Source of the DNA: Lonicera japonica
Taxonomy: Eukaryota; Streptophyta; Magnoliopsida; Dipsacales; Caprifoliaceae
Length of the DNA stretch: 64,000 bases
Assembly: GCA_021464415.1 (NCBI GenBank)
Contig: CM038470.1
Location: forward strand, 7,638,394-7,702,393
Reading direction: 5' to 3'
Shown: in pieces, positions 35,863 to 48,000 of the stretch
Layout of the letters: every line of letters starts with the position of its first letter
How positions within the stretch are numbered: position 1 is the stretch's first letter
The notes under the pieces: model-generated
The model's input: only the letters and a program-made list of their open reading frames with translations
The model's database searches: none
Told to the model about the DNA's origin: nothing
Position numbers and translations under genes: made by a program

Positions 35863-35961
35863 GATTTAAGAATCAAGTATACATATTCTTCTATGCTGAC
35901 AATCACAGTAGAGATTTAAGAATCAAGTATACATATTCTTCTATGCTGACAATCACAGTAG
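35862..35961 (+). repeat. Perfect 50-bp tandem duplication
   Basis: Bases 35862-35911 are repeated without change at 35912-35961. Each unit runs AGATTTAAGAATCAAGTATA to GACAATCACAGTAG. Confidence 0.95.
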
Positions 35962-36569
35962 ACCTATTTTATGTTTATCAAATTTTCAATATATAATCAT
36001 ATAAAGTATTCATGATCATGTAATTAATTAGTTAGTATGACATTTGGTACTGTAATTTATAATACGAATAGTATTTTCTTTTACTAGAATGGTTTGTGAA
36101 AGGATAATTATGTAAACAACATACCATAAACTTTTGAGATTTATTTTGTACTTCAAGAAAAATATTTTTTATGAATTTATGTGAAATAAATGAGCCTACA
36201 AACAATTCTAAAAAAAATCATCAAAATTTTAATTTTATTTTGAAAGGATCACCACTCTCAAGTATTTTTATTTTTCTTTTTTGCTGTACATAAATTTTTT
36301 TTTCTTTTTAAAATTTAGAATTTTCAGAATTAATAAAAAATATATATTTAATACTTATGTTCTTGGTTGACCTTTGTTATAAGATTTCGATTACATGTTC
36401 AAATTTGAAATATTTATTTGAGATGTTTAGTTTGAATTTGAGTTTTTGTTATTTATATTTTTTTTATTTTAAATTAAAATTTATTTTGCCATCGATTAAA
36501 AAGTTATCTTTGAAACTAATCCTAAAAATAGAATGCCCTTTATTAGAATGAGAGTAATTGATTTGTACT

Positions 36570-36830
36570 TTAAAAAGAAGCCCCATATTTTTATTTATTT
36601 AATTAACATAGATGTACCTATTAATCTAATTTATTTTTTAATATTAAATCATTAATAAAATAATATTTATAAAATTAAATCAATAATATTTTTTTGTTAG
36701 TTTGTCCATACTTAAGGATTAATTTAGGAAACAATACTAATTAACTTAACAATGTAGATTAACTACAAGATATCAATATAAATAAAATCACTTATTTTAT
36801 AGGGGTAAAGAATAGGGATATCCTATATTG
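36570..36830 (-). repeat. Second solo inverted-repeat remnant of the 10944-type MULE
   Basis: The reverse complement reads AAGTGATTTTATTTATATTG, then GTTAATCTACATTGTTAAGT, then AACTAACAAAAAAATATTAT, parallel to the left end of 10944-12466. No partner end was found nearby. Confidence 0.6.
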
Positions 36831-36894
36831 GAATTACAAAATCATGTAATGAATATCTAATTTATGTTTCCTTAAAATTAAATAGAAAAAAAAT

Positions 36895-37105
36895 GCCATG
36901 TCATTAGGTATCAACAAGTTACCCACTTAACTTTGCATTTAATACTTTGTATTTTTCCAATGTGCATTAATTATGTTAGCCAACTACACATTTGATCTCA
37001 ACCATTAATTTTTCATCCAATGGTTAATATTACAATAACCATCCATGGGTAAAAAGAGCGGTAACCATTGAAACCTCACTCATATATATATATATATATA
37101 TATGT
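36895..37105 (-). repeat. Interspersed repeat, inverted relative of 32575-32720
   Basis: Shares CCAATGTGCATTAATT, CCCATGGATG-type and GGTAACCATTGAAACCTCA blocks with 32575-32720, inverted. It ends in a (TA)n run at 37081-37103. Confidence 0.6.
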
Positions 37106-37799
37106 TTGTGTGTATGTAAATATCATATAATTTTTTTTTAGTGATGCTGAATATAAAAATTATGTCCTGGAGCAATTGGTTGAACAAAAAAATCTCCTTA
37201 AAGAATAATTTAATAGTAAACATTTCAAAATAAAAAATTAATATAATTATCATATGCAACACATAACAACCAAAATCACACAAAATCAAAAGCATTGATT
37301 TTGAGATTTTTAAACAAATATAACTAGACTAATTAAATTTGTTATGTTTAAAAGGATATATATATATACGATAACAAAACCCTATAATCCTAAGGTTATA
37401 CAAGATCTGGAAAATTAAAATTATGCACACTACAAAAATAAGATCAAAAGAATAATTATTTCAAGTCAAAAATAAAAATAAAAAATCTTACGAGATATTA
37501 AAATCTGCTTACAAGGGCTCATTGCCTTGTAATTGGTTGGTTCTACCTTCTTTTTGTTTTTTGGTTTTACTTTGTAAGATGACTGTTTTGTAGTTGGGTT
37601 GATGTTTTGTTGTAAAAAAATAAAATATGACGGAGAAGAAAAAAAGTTCGCGCAAAAAAAAAAACATAATAGCAATGGTTTTTTCCTAGGATAAAAATTG
37701 GGGTGAGAAGAAAGTTTTTTAACCTATTTTTTAGATTAGGTTTGACTTAGTTTTGAATCTTAGTGAGGTGAGAAGACTGATTTTATGGGTGCATTTAAG
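37106..37799. other. AT-rich intergenic, no gene
   Basis: Nothing recognisable apart from the short block at 37760-37800 shared with 32210-32245. Confidence 0.35.
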
Positions 37800-38355
37800 A
37801 TCACCCATTACAATTCACCAACCAATTCAATCCAACATAATTTTATATTTTAGAATTCAATCCAATTCGACTTGGTTTTAAAATTCGATTTAATCCAGTC
37901 CATTTTGATGTTGGATTAGATTGGCTTGAAATTGATTTCTTTTGTATAAGGTTTTTTAAGTTTTAATAACATACAAAATAAATTTAACTAACTTCACAAA
38001 AATCAAGATAATATAAATAAAAAGTTCCATTCATTAGTAAAAGAAAAATATAAATTCAATTATATATTGAAGTCTAATTCATTAGTAAAATAAAAAGAGA
38101 AGTAAATTAGGGTTTGCTTATTATGTTCTTTTATATATGTAGCAATAATAAGATGCATGAGTTTTAATTGAGATTGGATTGGATCAGTTTGATATTGATT
38201 TCACCCAAGTAATAACCAAACCGATTCAATGTTTGGTCGGTTTTTTAAAACTCAAATCAATCCAATCCACTAGTTTTACCTAATCTAATCAAAATTGGAT
38301 AAGATTGGATCGGTTGGTTTGGGCGGTTTGGATTGAATTTTGCAAACCCTTATAG
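37800..38355. repeat. Dispersed repeat rich in CCAATCC/GGATTGG motifs
   Basis: Both halves are built from short inverted motifs: CCAATTCAATCCAAC and TCCAATTCGACTTGG on the left, GGATTGGATC and GATCGGTTGGTTTGGGCGG on the right. The layout suggests a degenerate inverted-repeat element. I found no target duplication. Confidence 0.35.
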
Positions 38356-38392
38356 GCTACCAAATTTTTGAAAATGACCCTGCCTACTATTA

Positions 38393-38860
38393 AGCCTCAT
38401 ATAGTTTGCGGATTTAAGGATTCGGGAAAGGAAAATCATTGTTTTCTTTTGTTTGGTAAGAATAAATTCCGAAAATACTTTTTTGACATAGGGGAAAGTA
38501 GGAGAAAATCATTTCACTCAAAACTTATGGGATTGATTTTCCCTTATGATTTTTTCAGCATTTATTACAAAAGTTTTGGACAACAATATCTCTATCTAAA
38601 TATGTTATTGCCAAATTTACCCATTGAATCACTTTTCTTTATTTTTATTTTAAAATATAAGGGTATTATTAAAATATTGATATATTTTTACTTTTCTTTA
38701 CTGTACCAACCAAACACCGAAAGGGAAATCAAATAGTATTTTCTGAATACTATTCATGCTTTACCAAACATATGAAATGAAATATGATAAGAACTTTAGT
38801 TTTCCACCCTCATGGGAAAGATAAGAGAATTGATTTCCCTTCCGTAAACCAAACAAGGCC
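38393..38860. mobile_element. Tourist-like MITE, second family, copy 1
   Basis: The right end, inverted, is GGCCTTGTTTGGTTTACGGA and the left end is AGCCTCATATAGTTTGCGGA. TTA is present on both sides (38390-38392 and 38861-38863). Internal blocks (TTTGGTAAAGCATGAATAGTAT, inverted) match 46035-46389. The short ORF across it is not a gene. Confidence 0.75.
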
Positions 38861-38863
38861 TTA

Positions 38864-39970
38864 GTGAAAATTGGACAATCATTTGAGTATTGTTCAATTT
38901 TGTCATAATGGGCAAATATGGAAATAAAAAATGGAAGTTTTGGTTTTTAGTCGCTGTTATTCAATGTTGACATTTTTTTTATACAATCGTTACATAGATA
39001 TGTGTTGTTTGACCACCGGGGATGGGAGTTGGTGGGTGAGGGAATAAGGGTTCCAGTGGTTCAAATTGAAGTGGAAGGTGTGGGCCCCGTGTATTAACTT
39101 TGCTATCACTTAGGGGTAATTTAACACTTGAATATTTAATGAAATTTTATGCTTTTATTGTGTCTTTTTTAAAGGGATTTCTTAAATAGACCAATTAAAA
39201 CAATCTTTTCACCCGAGACAACTTGTAATTCATCATACAAAAAATTTTCAAATCCTTTATATTCACCCCTTATATTCTCATATGTCAAGCAATCCCTTTG
39301 CACATTTCTAAACACCATTGAATCTATTGTAAGCCAAAGAAGAATCACACATCAATTAATATTTAATGTATATACAATAGGGTTTGCATGTTCCGTCCGG
39401 CACTATGAACAGTAAAAAAAAGAGTTAAAATGCATATAATTGATGAGATAATAATTGTAGACAATAAAATAAATAAAAAGGGGTACATTTTACCTCATAA
39501 TTGAATATGTAAAAATGCGAACGGAATTATACAAACATGCTCAACTCTTTCATCGAATGCAGAATTATACAAATTTGCTCAAATTTTGTAATGCGCATGG
39601 CATTACAAAATTTCCATTAATCCACTATGCTCCTGAATGTTATTAAAATGCAATACCAAATGAATTTAATGAAAATAAAAATTAATTGCCTAGAATTAAT
39701 TGCATGGAAAAGAAAAAAAAAAAAATTGGTTTATTGTGGCATTTTTAATGTAGAAAAAATTATGGGTATTTTTTTTTACATAATTTTATATAGATGGATC
39801 TTGTTTAAACTAAAGTAAATTTTTAGTGTAGAAAATATGTTGTCTCGAAAATAGAAAATAAAAACTATATTTCCTTGTTTCAAGGAAAATGTAAGTGTGT
39901 GACAAAAGACATCAATTGAATTGCCTGGAAAAAAAACTATCGTCTACAACAGCAAAATAAAAATATTCAT
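38864..39970. other. AT-rich intergenic, no gene
   Basis: No recognisable coding or repeat signal. Confidence 0.35.
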
Positions 39971-40068
39971 AAAAACAAAAAACAAAAAACAAAAAACAAA
40001 AAACAAAAAACAAAAAACAAAAAACAAAAAACAAAAAACAAAAAAAAAAAAAAAAAAACAAAAAAAAA
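39971..40068 (+). repeat. (ACAAAAA)n minisatellite
   Basis: About ten 7-base units followed by an A-rich run. Confidence 0.9.
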
Positions 40069-40609
40069 TGAACCTTAAATACATTTAAAGATCGGGTAAA
40101 ACATTGTTAGTAGCTTGTTACAATATATATGCAACATATACACCTTAGTATTTGATGTTAAAGGCATTGTTGCAAAACTTAGCCAATATCATAATCTATC
40201 ACCAAAAAATATACAAAAAAAAATCATTATAGACAAACGCACATTTTAGTAAGACCCTGCAAATCATCCTCAACATTAACCTTCCAAAGGTTGGGGTATC
40301 CATGTCAAGGCATGTGGGCCAGATGACTCCAGTTTGAACAAATATCTGTAGAAAAAAAATAGTTTAATTCAAAATAAGACTAATTTTCATATTCAATTAA
40401 GTAATTAGTTACATAATTGAGATTAATATTGATCATTATTCGATTATTCATTTGTAAGCCCCGTTTATCCGTACTATGAATTATGTTATATGATGTCACG
40501 TCATCATTCTAACTTTATAGATAATGGGAAAAAGAGTATTAAAACCTTATTATTATATTATGTAAGAATTGAAAGACATGATATGAAGATTAACCATGTA
40601 TAAAGGTAT

Positions 40610-41240
40610 AACAGCAACACCTAAGGGTAAACATTATTCATTGTTGAGTTTGGATTATTTGGTAGGAGAAGTATAGAGACGCGATTGGAACTTGTGCATC
40701 TTAAAAGTGCCACGAAAAGTTGACAATGACTAAAGACATGTTTATGCAAATCAAGATTGACGAATTTTACAGATTAACCTTAAGACTTATTAATGGACAT
40801 AACATCAATGAAATTCTTAGTATGAAGACCCGATTTTCATGCTTATCATCCATCAAATTTTGTGCCTCAATAAATAAATTTTTATATTTTACAACAATCT
40901 ACCGTGTACTGTTATAAAGACGGTCTTTAGGTGCAATATTTCTCAATAACATAATTGGACAACCCACTTTGAGATCAAGCTTAAATGATGCAACCCAATT
41001 TGATTGAGGGAGTTCAAGAACTCATTAAGGTACTGATTTTTCATGCTATGATGAAGGTCCACATCATTGGACATTTTATCGCCATCCAAATATGTAATGG
41101 TTTCACCAGGAAAAGCATTTAGTGTTTCATGATTAATACATTGGTATCGTCATTTCGTGTAGCAAGAATGGTCCACTCATTCATATAGACAGGGATAAAA
41201 CAATCGCAATTAACTTGCTATGACGATGGCACTTTGTTAT
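40610..41240 (-). pseudogene. Helitron (PIF1-like) helicase C-terminal fragment
   Basis: Minus-strand blocks, in order: WTILATRNDDTNVLI, then after a frameshift NAFPGETITYLDGDK and [17 protein letters not shown], then in another frame [17 protein letters not shown] and RLYNSTR, then VFILRISL, and last VFSHCQLFVALLRCTSS near 40740-40690. These are conserved C-terminal motifs of Helitron RepHel helicases ([12 protein letters not shown] and VFSHGQLYVALSR in the family). The expected KSQGQ motif region is lost and stops separate the blocks. No Rep nickase domain is visible nearby. It is a remnant of an autonomous Helitron. Confidence 0.8.
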
Positions 41241-42061
41241 TGTTGATGGAAGTTGTGTTATTTCTTATGGGGTTAACCTAATCTATCATATATTATATAG
41301 CAATTGTTATAAAATGTATTATTTAAAGTAGGATAATAAAGAAAAAATATAAAAATTCCAAATATTAAATATGCATATATTAAGAAATTAGCCCAGACAA
41401 TTTATAAGCGTCGAAGAGAAGCAAACACAATATGTTCACGAGCACCTCTAGGTACAACGGGCAAAAATAATAATAATAATAATAATTATTATTATTATTT
41501 GTATAAATTCTTTCAATTACATATAGAACTCCATATATTTGTATATCATTAATTCTTTCAAGTTTTTATAAATGTTTGTGAAAGAATTAATGTAAAACAT
41601 ATTGCCAAAACAATTATCTCTTAGGCAGATTACCGTGTACTTCCAAAGTTATACATTATTTTGGTAATAGTGATAATTGGTTTGGCAATAATGTCAACCA
41701 AGAATTAAATCCCCAAAGTGTATATTTTATGTATAAAACACGCAATACACATAAATTAAACACGTTTTTTATTCACACAATTTAATTTAAATGCTTACAA
41801 TTTGATAATAATTCATCTTTCATTCATAAGCCTATTTTTACATTTTTTCCACTTTAAAAGAAAACACATCACGTACAATCAAACTTTAATTTTGGGACTA
41901 CATCAACTTCAAAATTTGATCCACTCCCATATTTTTTTAAGGCTGCTATTAAGTATGGTTGATATTTTTATGTCCATTTTAATTGAATTTTGTTATTCAT
42001 CCTTATTATTTGATATACCTTTTAGACGTTATTCTAGTTTCTAACTTTAAATACTTTTTCA
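41241..42061. other. AT-rich intergenic, no gene
   Basis: It holds an AATAAT/ATTATT palindromic microsatellite at 41468-41500. No gene is visible. Confidence 0.35.
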
Positions 42062-42065
42062 GTTT

Positions 42066-42096
42066 TACTGTGCCGTATGGCACGGGTAATACCCAA
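42066..42096 (+). repeat. Possible Helitron 3' end (hairpin)
   Basis: The perfect hairpin GTGCC-GTAT-GGCAC is followed by GGGTAATACCCAATAT. It resembles the 3' hairpin at 44228-44256, but the terminal CTAG is not intact. Confidence 0.35.
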
Positions 42097-42239
42097 TATA
42101 TCTATATAATTAGGAAGGGTTTTTTCAACCCATTCACACTTATAAAAATTATCTAACATAATATGTTGAGCTAATAATGTTTATTTTGATTATTGAATTC
42201 ATTTGATTAATCTAACATGGATGTATATAATATTGTGAA

Positions 42240-43400
42240 TATTTTTAATAAAGCATTACGTTCAAGAATGCCACATGGACTTACAAAAGATATTCAAAGT
42301 GATGTGGATTTGCATAAAATGACATGGCATCCTAGCTGGCCTAAAAGATGAATATTCAAACGCTTCATTTCAACACATTTAAAAGTTTCAAGAAAAATCC
42401 AAGTGAAGAAAATGTGTGTGAGTGATTAGGAATTTATTGTTAAAGTTTTTGATATTTGATCATAAGGAAATTGCTAAAATTTATTTAAAATCATTTTTAA
42501 AATTATATCTCATTATTTAAAAATGGATTTTCATCACATGACCATTTTACTATTATTAAAAGTATTTTTGAAATTATGCACATTTCCTAAAAGATATTTG
42601 GTTTTATCCATCATGCTTTCCTACTACCCCAAAATTAGACTTAATTTGTGATCTTTCTTGTAAAGTTATCTTTTACATTAATGAGATAAGAAAGGTTGGT
42701 GGCCTAATTGTCCTTAAAGGCTATGAAGCTATCCTGGATAGGCCTAAATAGTCTATTATTATGTGCCTGATAGAAAGTTTGTATTTTTCACTCCAAAACT
42801 CATTTAAACGGATATATTTAATCTCAAACGGCTATAATCTTATTTTGGGGTATTTATACACTTGAAAAACACTTTCCAAACCAACCAATGATCTAGAAAT
42901 TAATCTTAATCTTAAACTTCCTCTTCAATCTCAGCATCATTTTCATTGATTTCAAAAGCTAGCTTGTCTATTTGATTTGAGCAATCCATTTTTCTTATCC
43001 TTTGATCAAATCTCTCTAACTCTAGAAGTGAGCTTTATTATTGTATCTTTATAAACACTTTGATAGAGTTAGTAAAAATCATTGATGTGTGTCACCAAAT
43101 CATCTTATTATTCATTTATGAAAGGATTTCTCATAATTTAGCAAAAAAGTTTTCTTGTGTTGAGTGTGGTGAAAAAAATTACATTTGCTTAAGTGTTGTG
43201 AGAAGAATAATACTTGTTAAGTGCAATAAGAAAGATTACACTTGTATTAAGGTTTGATTTTCATACGTAAAAAATTATTTAGTGGAATTTCTCTGGTGAA
43301 CTATTCGAGCGCAGAAATATAGTTTAAACAACCGAACCACGTGAACAAAACGTCTTGATTTCTTACAGTTATATTTTTCTAAACTCAAGCTATTTAATTA
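42240..43400 (+). mobile_element. Possible Copia (SIRE-like) LTR remnant
   Basis: The arrangement recalls long Copia LTRs: a region around AACGGATATATTTAATCTCAAACGGC, then a transcribed stretch with repeated TTGTGTTGAGTGTGGTG and GTTGTGAGAAG motifs, then GAACTATTCGAGCGCAGA. No internal domain or LTR partner was found, and boundaries are guesses. The short ORF at 43060-43257 falls within it and has no domain. Confidence 0.3.
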
Positions 43401-44227
43401 TCATTGCTTATGCTTGATCTTATTATTGTGTTTGATTCATTGATAGCTTCCTTGATATATATATATATATATATTTGTATTTGATTTTCTTTATAAATCT
43501 TAAGACACTTTTTAATTCCACAATTAGTTTCAATAATTCACTCATCTCTAAAATTGTTTTCCAACCAACATAGTGATCAATATTCTCCCAAATTAGTTTA
43601 AGTTCATTTGAGCCATTGGATTGAAATTTGAAATGTCACGTCAACTTTATTTTTCTCTCTCTAATTAACTTTTTACTAAAATTTTAAAAACTTTTACTAT
43701 AGATTCAAAAATCGGAATTAATCTTATATGTTTGTCGAAGAACAATTTGATCACAAAATAGATAAATTTATAATTTATGTGTAAATACTCAACTACTTAG
43801 ATGCTTTATCAAGTAATTCAGTGCTCACTTTCTCTCGTTCTAACCTTACTGTCAAAAACAACAAAGTATTTAAATTTAACACCATTAAAATATGATTAAT
43901 TTAAATGGGATTAAAGGGTTTTAAATTGATCCATCAATGTGACTTCAATTTTGACCAATTCAAGTGTTTCAAATTAGATAAGTCACGAGTCCGTCAAATT
44001 CACCCACAACCCAATCATACATTTATTTTGAAACAGTGAGATAAAATTGAGTATCTTCATTTTTTTTAATTAGTAGTACAAAATAAATTCATATACAATC
44101 ATACTTTTATAAATAATTATTATTCAATTCAACTTAAATTATTAGTAATGTCCGTTTCACAATACATTAAATTTGTAAATAATTATATTATATATATATA
44201 TATTAACATTAATATTTTTTTGTTACA

Positions 44228-44256
44228 CCATGTCGTGTGGCACGGCCAATATCTAG
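44228..44256 (+). repeat. Probable Helitron 3' terminus
   Basis: A hairpin CCATGTC-GTGT-GGCACGG (two G-T type mismatches), 7 bases, then CTAG followed by T. A hairpin just before a CTRR end is the hallmark of Helitron 3' ends. The 5' TC end was not located. Confidence 0.45.
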
Positions 44257-44339
44257 TAAATATACATATATAAATTGTATTACATTATGCCATATATTTT
44301 AGCTTTATTGCATCTAAAATTTCAACGTCCAGAAATGCG

Positions 44340-44495
44340 CATATATATTAATTTTTCAGTTAACCCATTTTTTGATTGATTTTTTTTATGAAATTTGGTG
44401 GAGATGATCTACTCATTATAGATATAATCTATATCCAGTTTCATGAAAAAAATCATCCATTTACCCCCTCGAAAAGACGGTCCTTAAGAGAATGA
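44340..44495 (+). repeat. Fold-back element, truncated copy
   Basis: Shares AAATTTGGTGGAGATGATCTACT and AGTTTCATGAAAAAAATCATCC with the element at 52460-52830 and ends GGTCCTTAAGAG. Confidence 0.65.
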
Positions 44496-46034
44496 CTCTC
44501 ATATATATATATATTTGTACATAAAATTTCGGGTACGGACTAGTACCAGAAATGCTCTGAATATATGTATACCAAATCCAACAAGGCTTGATATATCTAA
44601 TTTTGCAAGAAAGAATGATTCAATTATTGTTTTAATTTTGCATGGTTAGGCTAAATTAACACTTTGTTATTGATATGTATCAGTTTCAACATATAAAATC
44701 CCTAATTTCCAACCATGTTCTTTCATATCACTTTGGTATTTCTCATAATCTTTTTCTTCCATTCATGCCATGCTGCAATTCTTCCATCTCTTATTTAGAG
44801 ATAGAAAATTGGGATAGAGAGAAAGTAATGGGTTTGTTTTAATTTAATTTAACTTAATCTAATTATGTTTATATATAATGTAAATTTTTGGGAGGTTTAG
44901 GGTTTTGATTATATGGCTTCGATTAACAAAGAAGTTAAATGCGGTGGTCGATGGTTGAGATGACAGTGATTGATTGTTGCAGATGAAGATCGATAGAACT
45001 AGACTATTTGATTAGGAGGGAAAGAAATAAGGTTTCGTTTGGTTAGCAAAAACATGACTTTTCTATTAAATATATAAAAATAGGCGGAATGAAGTAAATA
45101 GATATATGGGTGCAAATAAGAACATTTTTTTAAATGAATAACATATATTTGACACATGCATGCACTTATTTAAGTAAGGTGGATTAGAAACATAAAACTT
45201 TATTTTTGTGATAGAAAATGTAATGGCTAAAAAAATATAAAACAATTATTCTTTGTCCCAACATAAAAATAAAGATAATGTGGTCACTATTGGTGGAACT
45301 AAGATTTAAATTTAGGGTGGCAAAAAATGACTATGATAAGGGATTGGTTACAATCATGTTTGATAAGTGCTTTGAGTACTTAAAAGAAAGTGGCACTAGT
45401 TTTAAAAGTGTCAAACTTTTTGTATGGAATTTGACTATATATCACTAGAATCGATGGCAAACTCTACGCGTGTGTATAGTATTATACTTAGTAATTTTTG
45501 ATATTATGTATATACCTGTAAAAGAAATAAACAAATATATTGTTTATCAAGTGATAATGATTTATGTTTATTATTTAAGATTATGAGTTCAAGCTTTCTT
45601 TCAATTATTATTTTATTGTAATTTTTGAAGTGTGAATATTATTTTAAACATTTTCTAATGCACATCAAAAACTCATTAATTAATAGTATAGATTTTAATG
45701 TAATAAAGTACTAATATCTACTCCAAGTAATCCTGATCTTTAACTATAAGGGGGCAAAGTATAATTATTATTTTTTGCTAAATTGAAGTGGCTAAAAGTC
45801 GATTATATATACTCAATAAAATTAATTTTTTTTATAGAAATGTTTGTAAAAATAAGCATACCTAAAATTAGGGTGGATATATTCTTGCTTTTAACCTCCA
45901 CAGAGCCCAACCCTAGTGACCACACGCAGTACTAAAATCATTGTTATTAATCAAACCCGCGCTAACAAAATTCACTATTTGTGGGTTTGATAAAAGAACA
46001 TTCATCTTTATCGCTGGTTACCATGTATCATAAA
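44496..46034. other. AT-rich intergenic, no gene
   Basis: No credible coding sequence. Small GC-richer patches at 44910-45010 and 45895-45960 show no recognisable domain. Confidence 0.35.
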
Positions 46035-46389
46035 GGACTCGTTTGGTTTACAGAAAAAAAATCAATTATTTTATCTTTCCCATAGAAGTAGAAAAGTTCT
46101 TGTCAAATTTTCTTTCTTATGTTTGGTAAAGTATGAAAAGTATTTAGTTAGGGGGATTATTGTCCAAAAAATTTGTAATAAATGCAAGAAAATCACAAGG
46201 AAAAATCATTCATGGATGGGTATAGCGGCTCTACAACCAAATCAAGATACCCATGGGTTTTGAAAGGAATGATTTTACCTCCTACTTTTCATCTATCATG
46301 AAAGTGTTTCTAGAATTTGTACTTAATAAATAAAGGAAAGGAAATACTTTCCTTTCTTAAGTTCTCAAATCCGCGAATCAAACAAGATC
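46035..46389. mobile_element. Tourist-like MITE, second family, copy 2
   Basis: Starts GGACTCGTTTGGTTTACAGA; the right end, inverted, is GATCTTGTTTGATTCGCGGA. It shares ATCTTTCCCAT and ATGTTTGGTAAAG blocks with the reverse complement of 38393-38860. AAA flanks both ends and may be the target duplication. Confidence 0.65.
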
Positions 46390-46720
46390 AAAGTGTAACA
46401 TACGTAATTCTATTTATTTAATTGTAATATTTTAGAAATTAAAATATCATCAGAAACATAAAAAGATGAGAAGTATTAAAAAAATATATAATTTTTTTCT
46501 TTATACAAACAATGGCTAATACGTAAATATGGACTATAAGAGTGTGAAATAAAATAGATATGGAGTATTTCCATTATTCTAATATCCGAAGTAAGACAAA
46601 GTTACAATATATATATATACACACTAGGCTATATTTATGTCAATAAATAAAATTTAATAATAGAATAAAAAAAAGAATAACATGTGATTGATTTAAATTG
46701 GTAAATTTCAATAAATTTAT

Positions 46721-46885
46721 GGGTAGCGATAACATATGTTTTAAGGACACATGATAAATACTTAAATATAGAAAAAATTAGGTCTTGCATGAAAATTAGT
46801 GTAACATTCAATGCATGTTGGACTTTTATTCTTTCTATATTTAAGTATTTATCATGTGTCCTTATGGCACATGTTATCATTACCC
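46721..46885. mobile_element. 165-bp MULE-type MITE
   Basis: The ends GGGTAGCGATAACATATG and, inverted, GGGTAATGATAACATGTG start inverted repeats of about 60 bases. TAAATTTAT flanks it exactly on both sides (46712-46720 and 46886-46894). Confidence 0.88.
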
Positions 46886-46894
46886 TAAATTTAT

Positions 46895-47628
46895 GTTAAA
46901 CAACTAAAACATATATTCAATCTTCATGCTAGAAAAAATAAAAATAAACTTTATTGGACCGCCTTGTTTTAATTTTTTATAGGTATTTTTAATCATATTT
47001 TTTGATCTTATTCCAATCTCAACAAAATAGTTTTTTAACAAATTAAACTCAACACTATATGTGAAAATAATTCAATTGTATCAATCACTAAGATTTAAAA
47101 ATTCAATAATCCAAAAAATTGGAATGATGTATAGTAAACCCACAAGAGACTGAGATGACCAACAATGTAAAAACACATAAAATACTTACTTAAATGTTAT
47201 TCAATAATTTTTCTTAATCTTTTTTTACATAATCTTATAGTCACTTGTTTAATTGATAATGATTAATATATTTTAAATATATAATTTTTATTAAAATTTG
47301 AATTTATAAATTAAAGTTATGGCATTTAAATTGCAAATATATATGTGTGTGAGAGTTTATTTTGTGTATATTGTTAGTGTAGGTGTTTTATTTTTAATTT
47401 AACATCTTAATATGTGTATACAACTCATCTAATGGTATACAATCAATGCATGCTATACTATGTGCATTTTTAGTTATTGAATTCTTATACTTTTTCAAAA
47501 AAAATTGATCAAAGATAATGTTTTATAATATAGATATAAATAACTCTATCTATAATTTTTATAAAATGATTAGTGAAACGCAAAAATATAAAATAAAATT
47601 GAAGATACTAGTTGACTAGGTAACCATT
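46895..47628. other. AT-rich intergenic, no gene
   Basis: No gene or repeat recognised. Confidence 0.35.
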
Positions 47629-47656
47629 TAATAATAATAATAATAATAATAATAAT
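47629..47656 (+). repeat. (AAT)n microsatellite
   Basis: Nine to ten triplets upstream of gene E. Confidence 0.9.
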
Positions 47657-47820
47657 GTAATGCGGCACAGCATAGTGCACACAAACACTGCCATCCCTTT
47701 TAAGTTGATCCTCTTGGGAAAACGAAAATCAGATTATACATACATACATACATACATGTACTTAATGTGACAGAGAGACGGACGGTCTCCCCAATCGTTT
47801 TCGAGAAAAGAAAACCATTA

Positions 47821-47853
47821 TCTTCTTCTTCTTCTTCTTCTTCTTCTTCTTCT
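47821..47853 (+). repeat. (TCT)n microsatellite, probably in the gene E leader
   Basis: Eleven TCT triplets about 150 bp before the gene E start codon, followed by TAGGGTTT. CT-rich leaders are common in plant genes; the transcription start is not determined. Confidence 0.7.
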
Positions 47854-48000
47854 AGGGTTTCTCAAAAACTCTCATTACAAACCCATAAACCTCATCTTCA
47901 TTTGTCCCTGTATCCATTCCCATGGCTCTTTCATAAATTCATTCTATCTATCAATCACTCACTCAATTGACATTGATTGATTCATCCATTAAATTTTTAA

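Noticed and set aside
37081..37295. 71-codon minus-strand frame ending in an IYIY run
   Set aside because: The frame is produced by the TA microsatellite and AT-rich DNA.
38368..38736. 122-codon open frame on the plus strand
   Set aside because: It lies wholly inside the MITE at 38393-38860 and has no domain.
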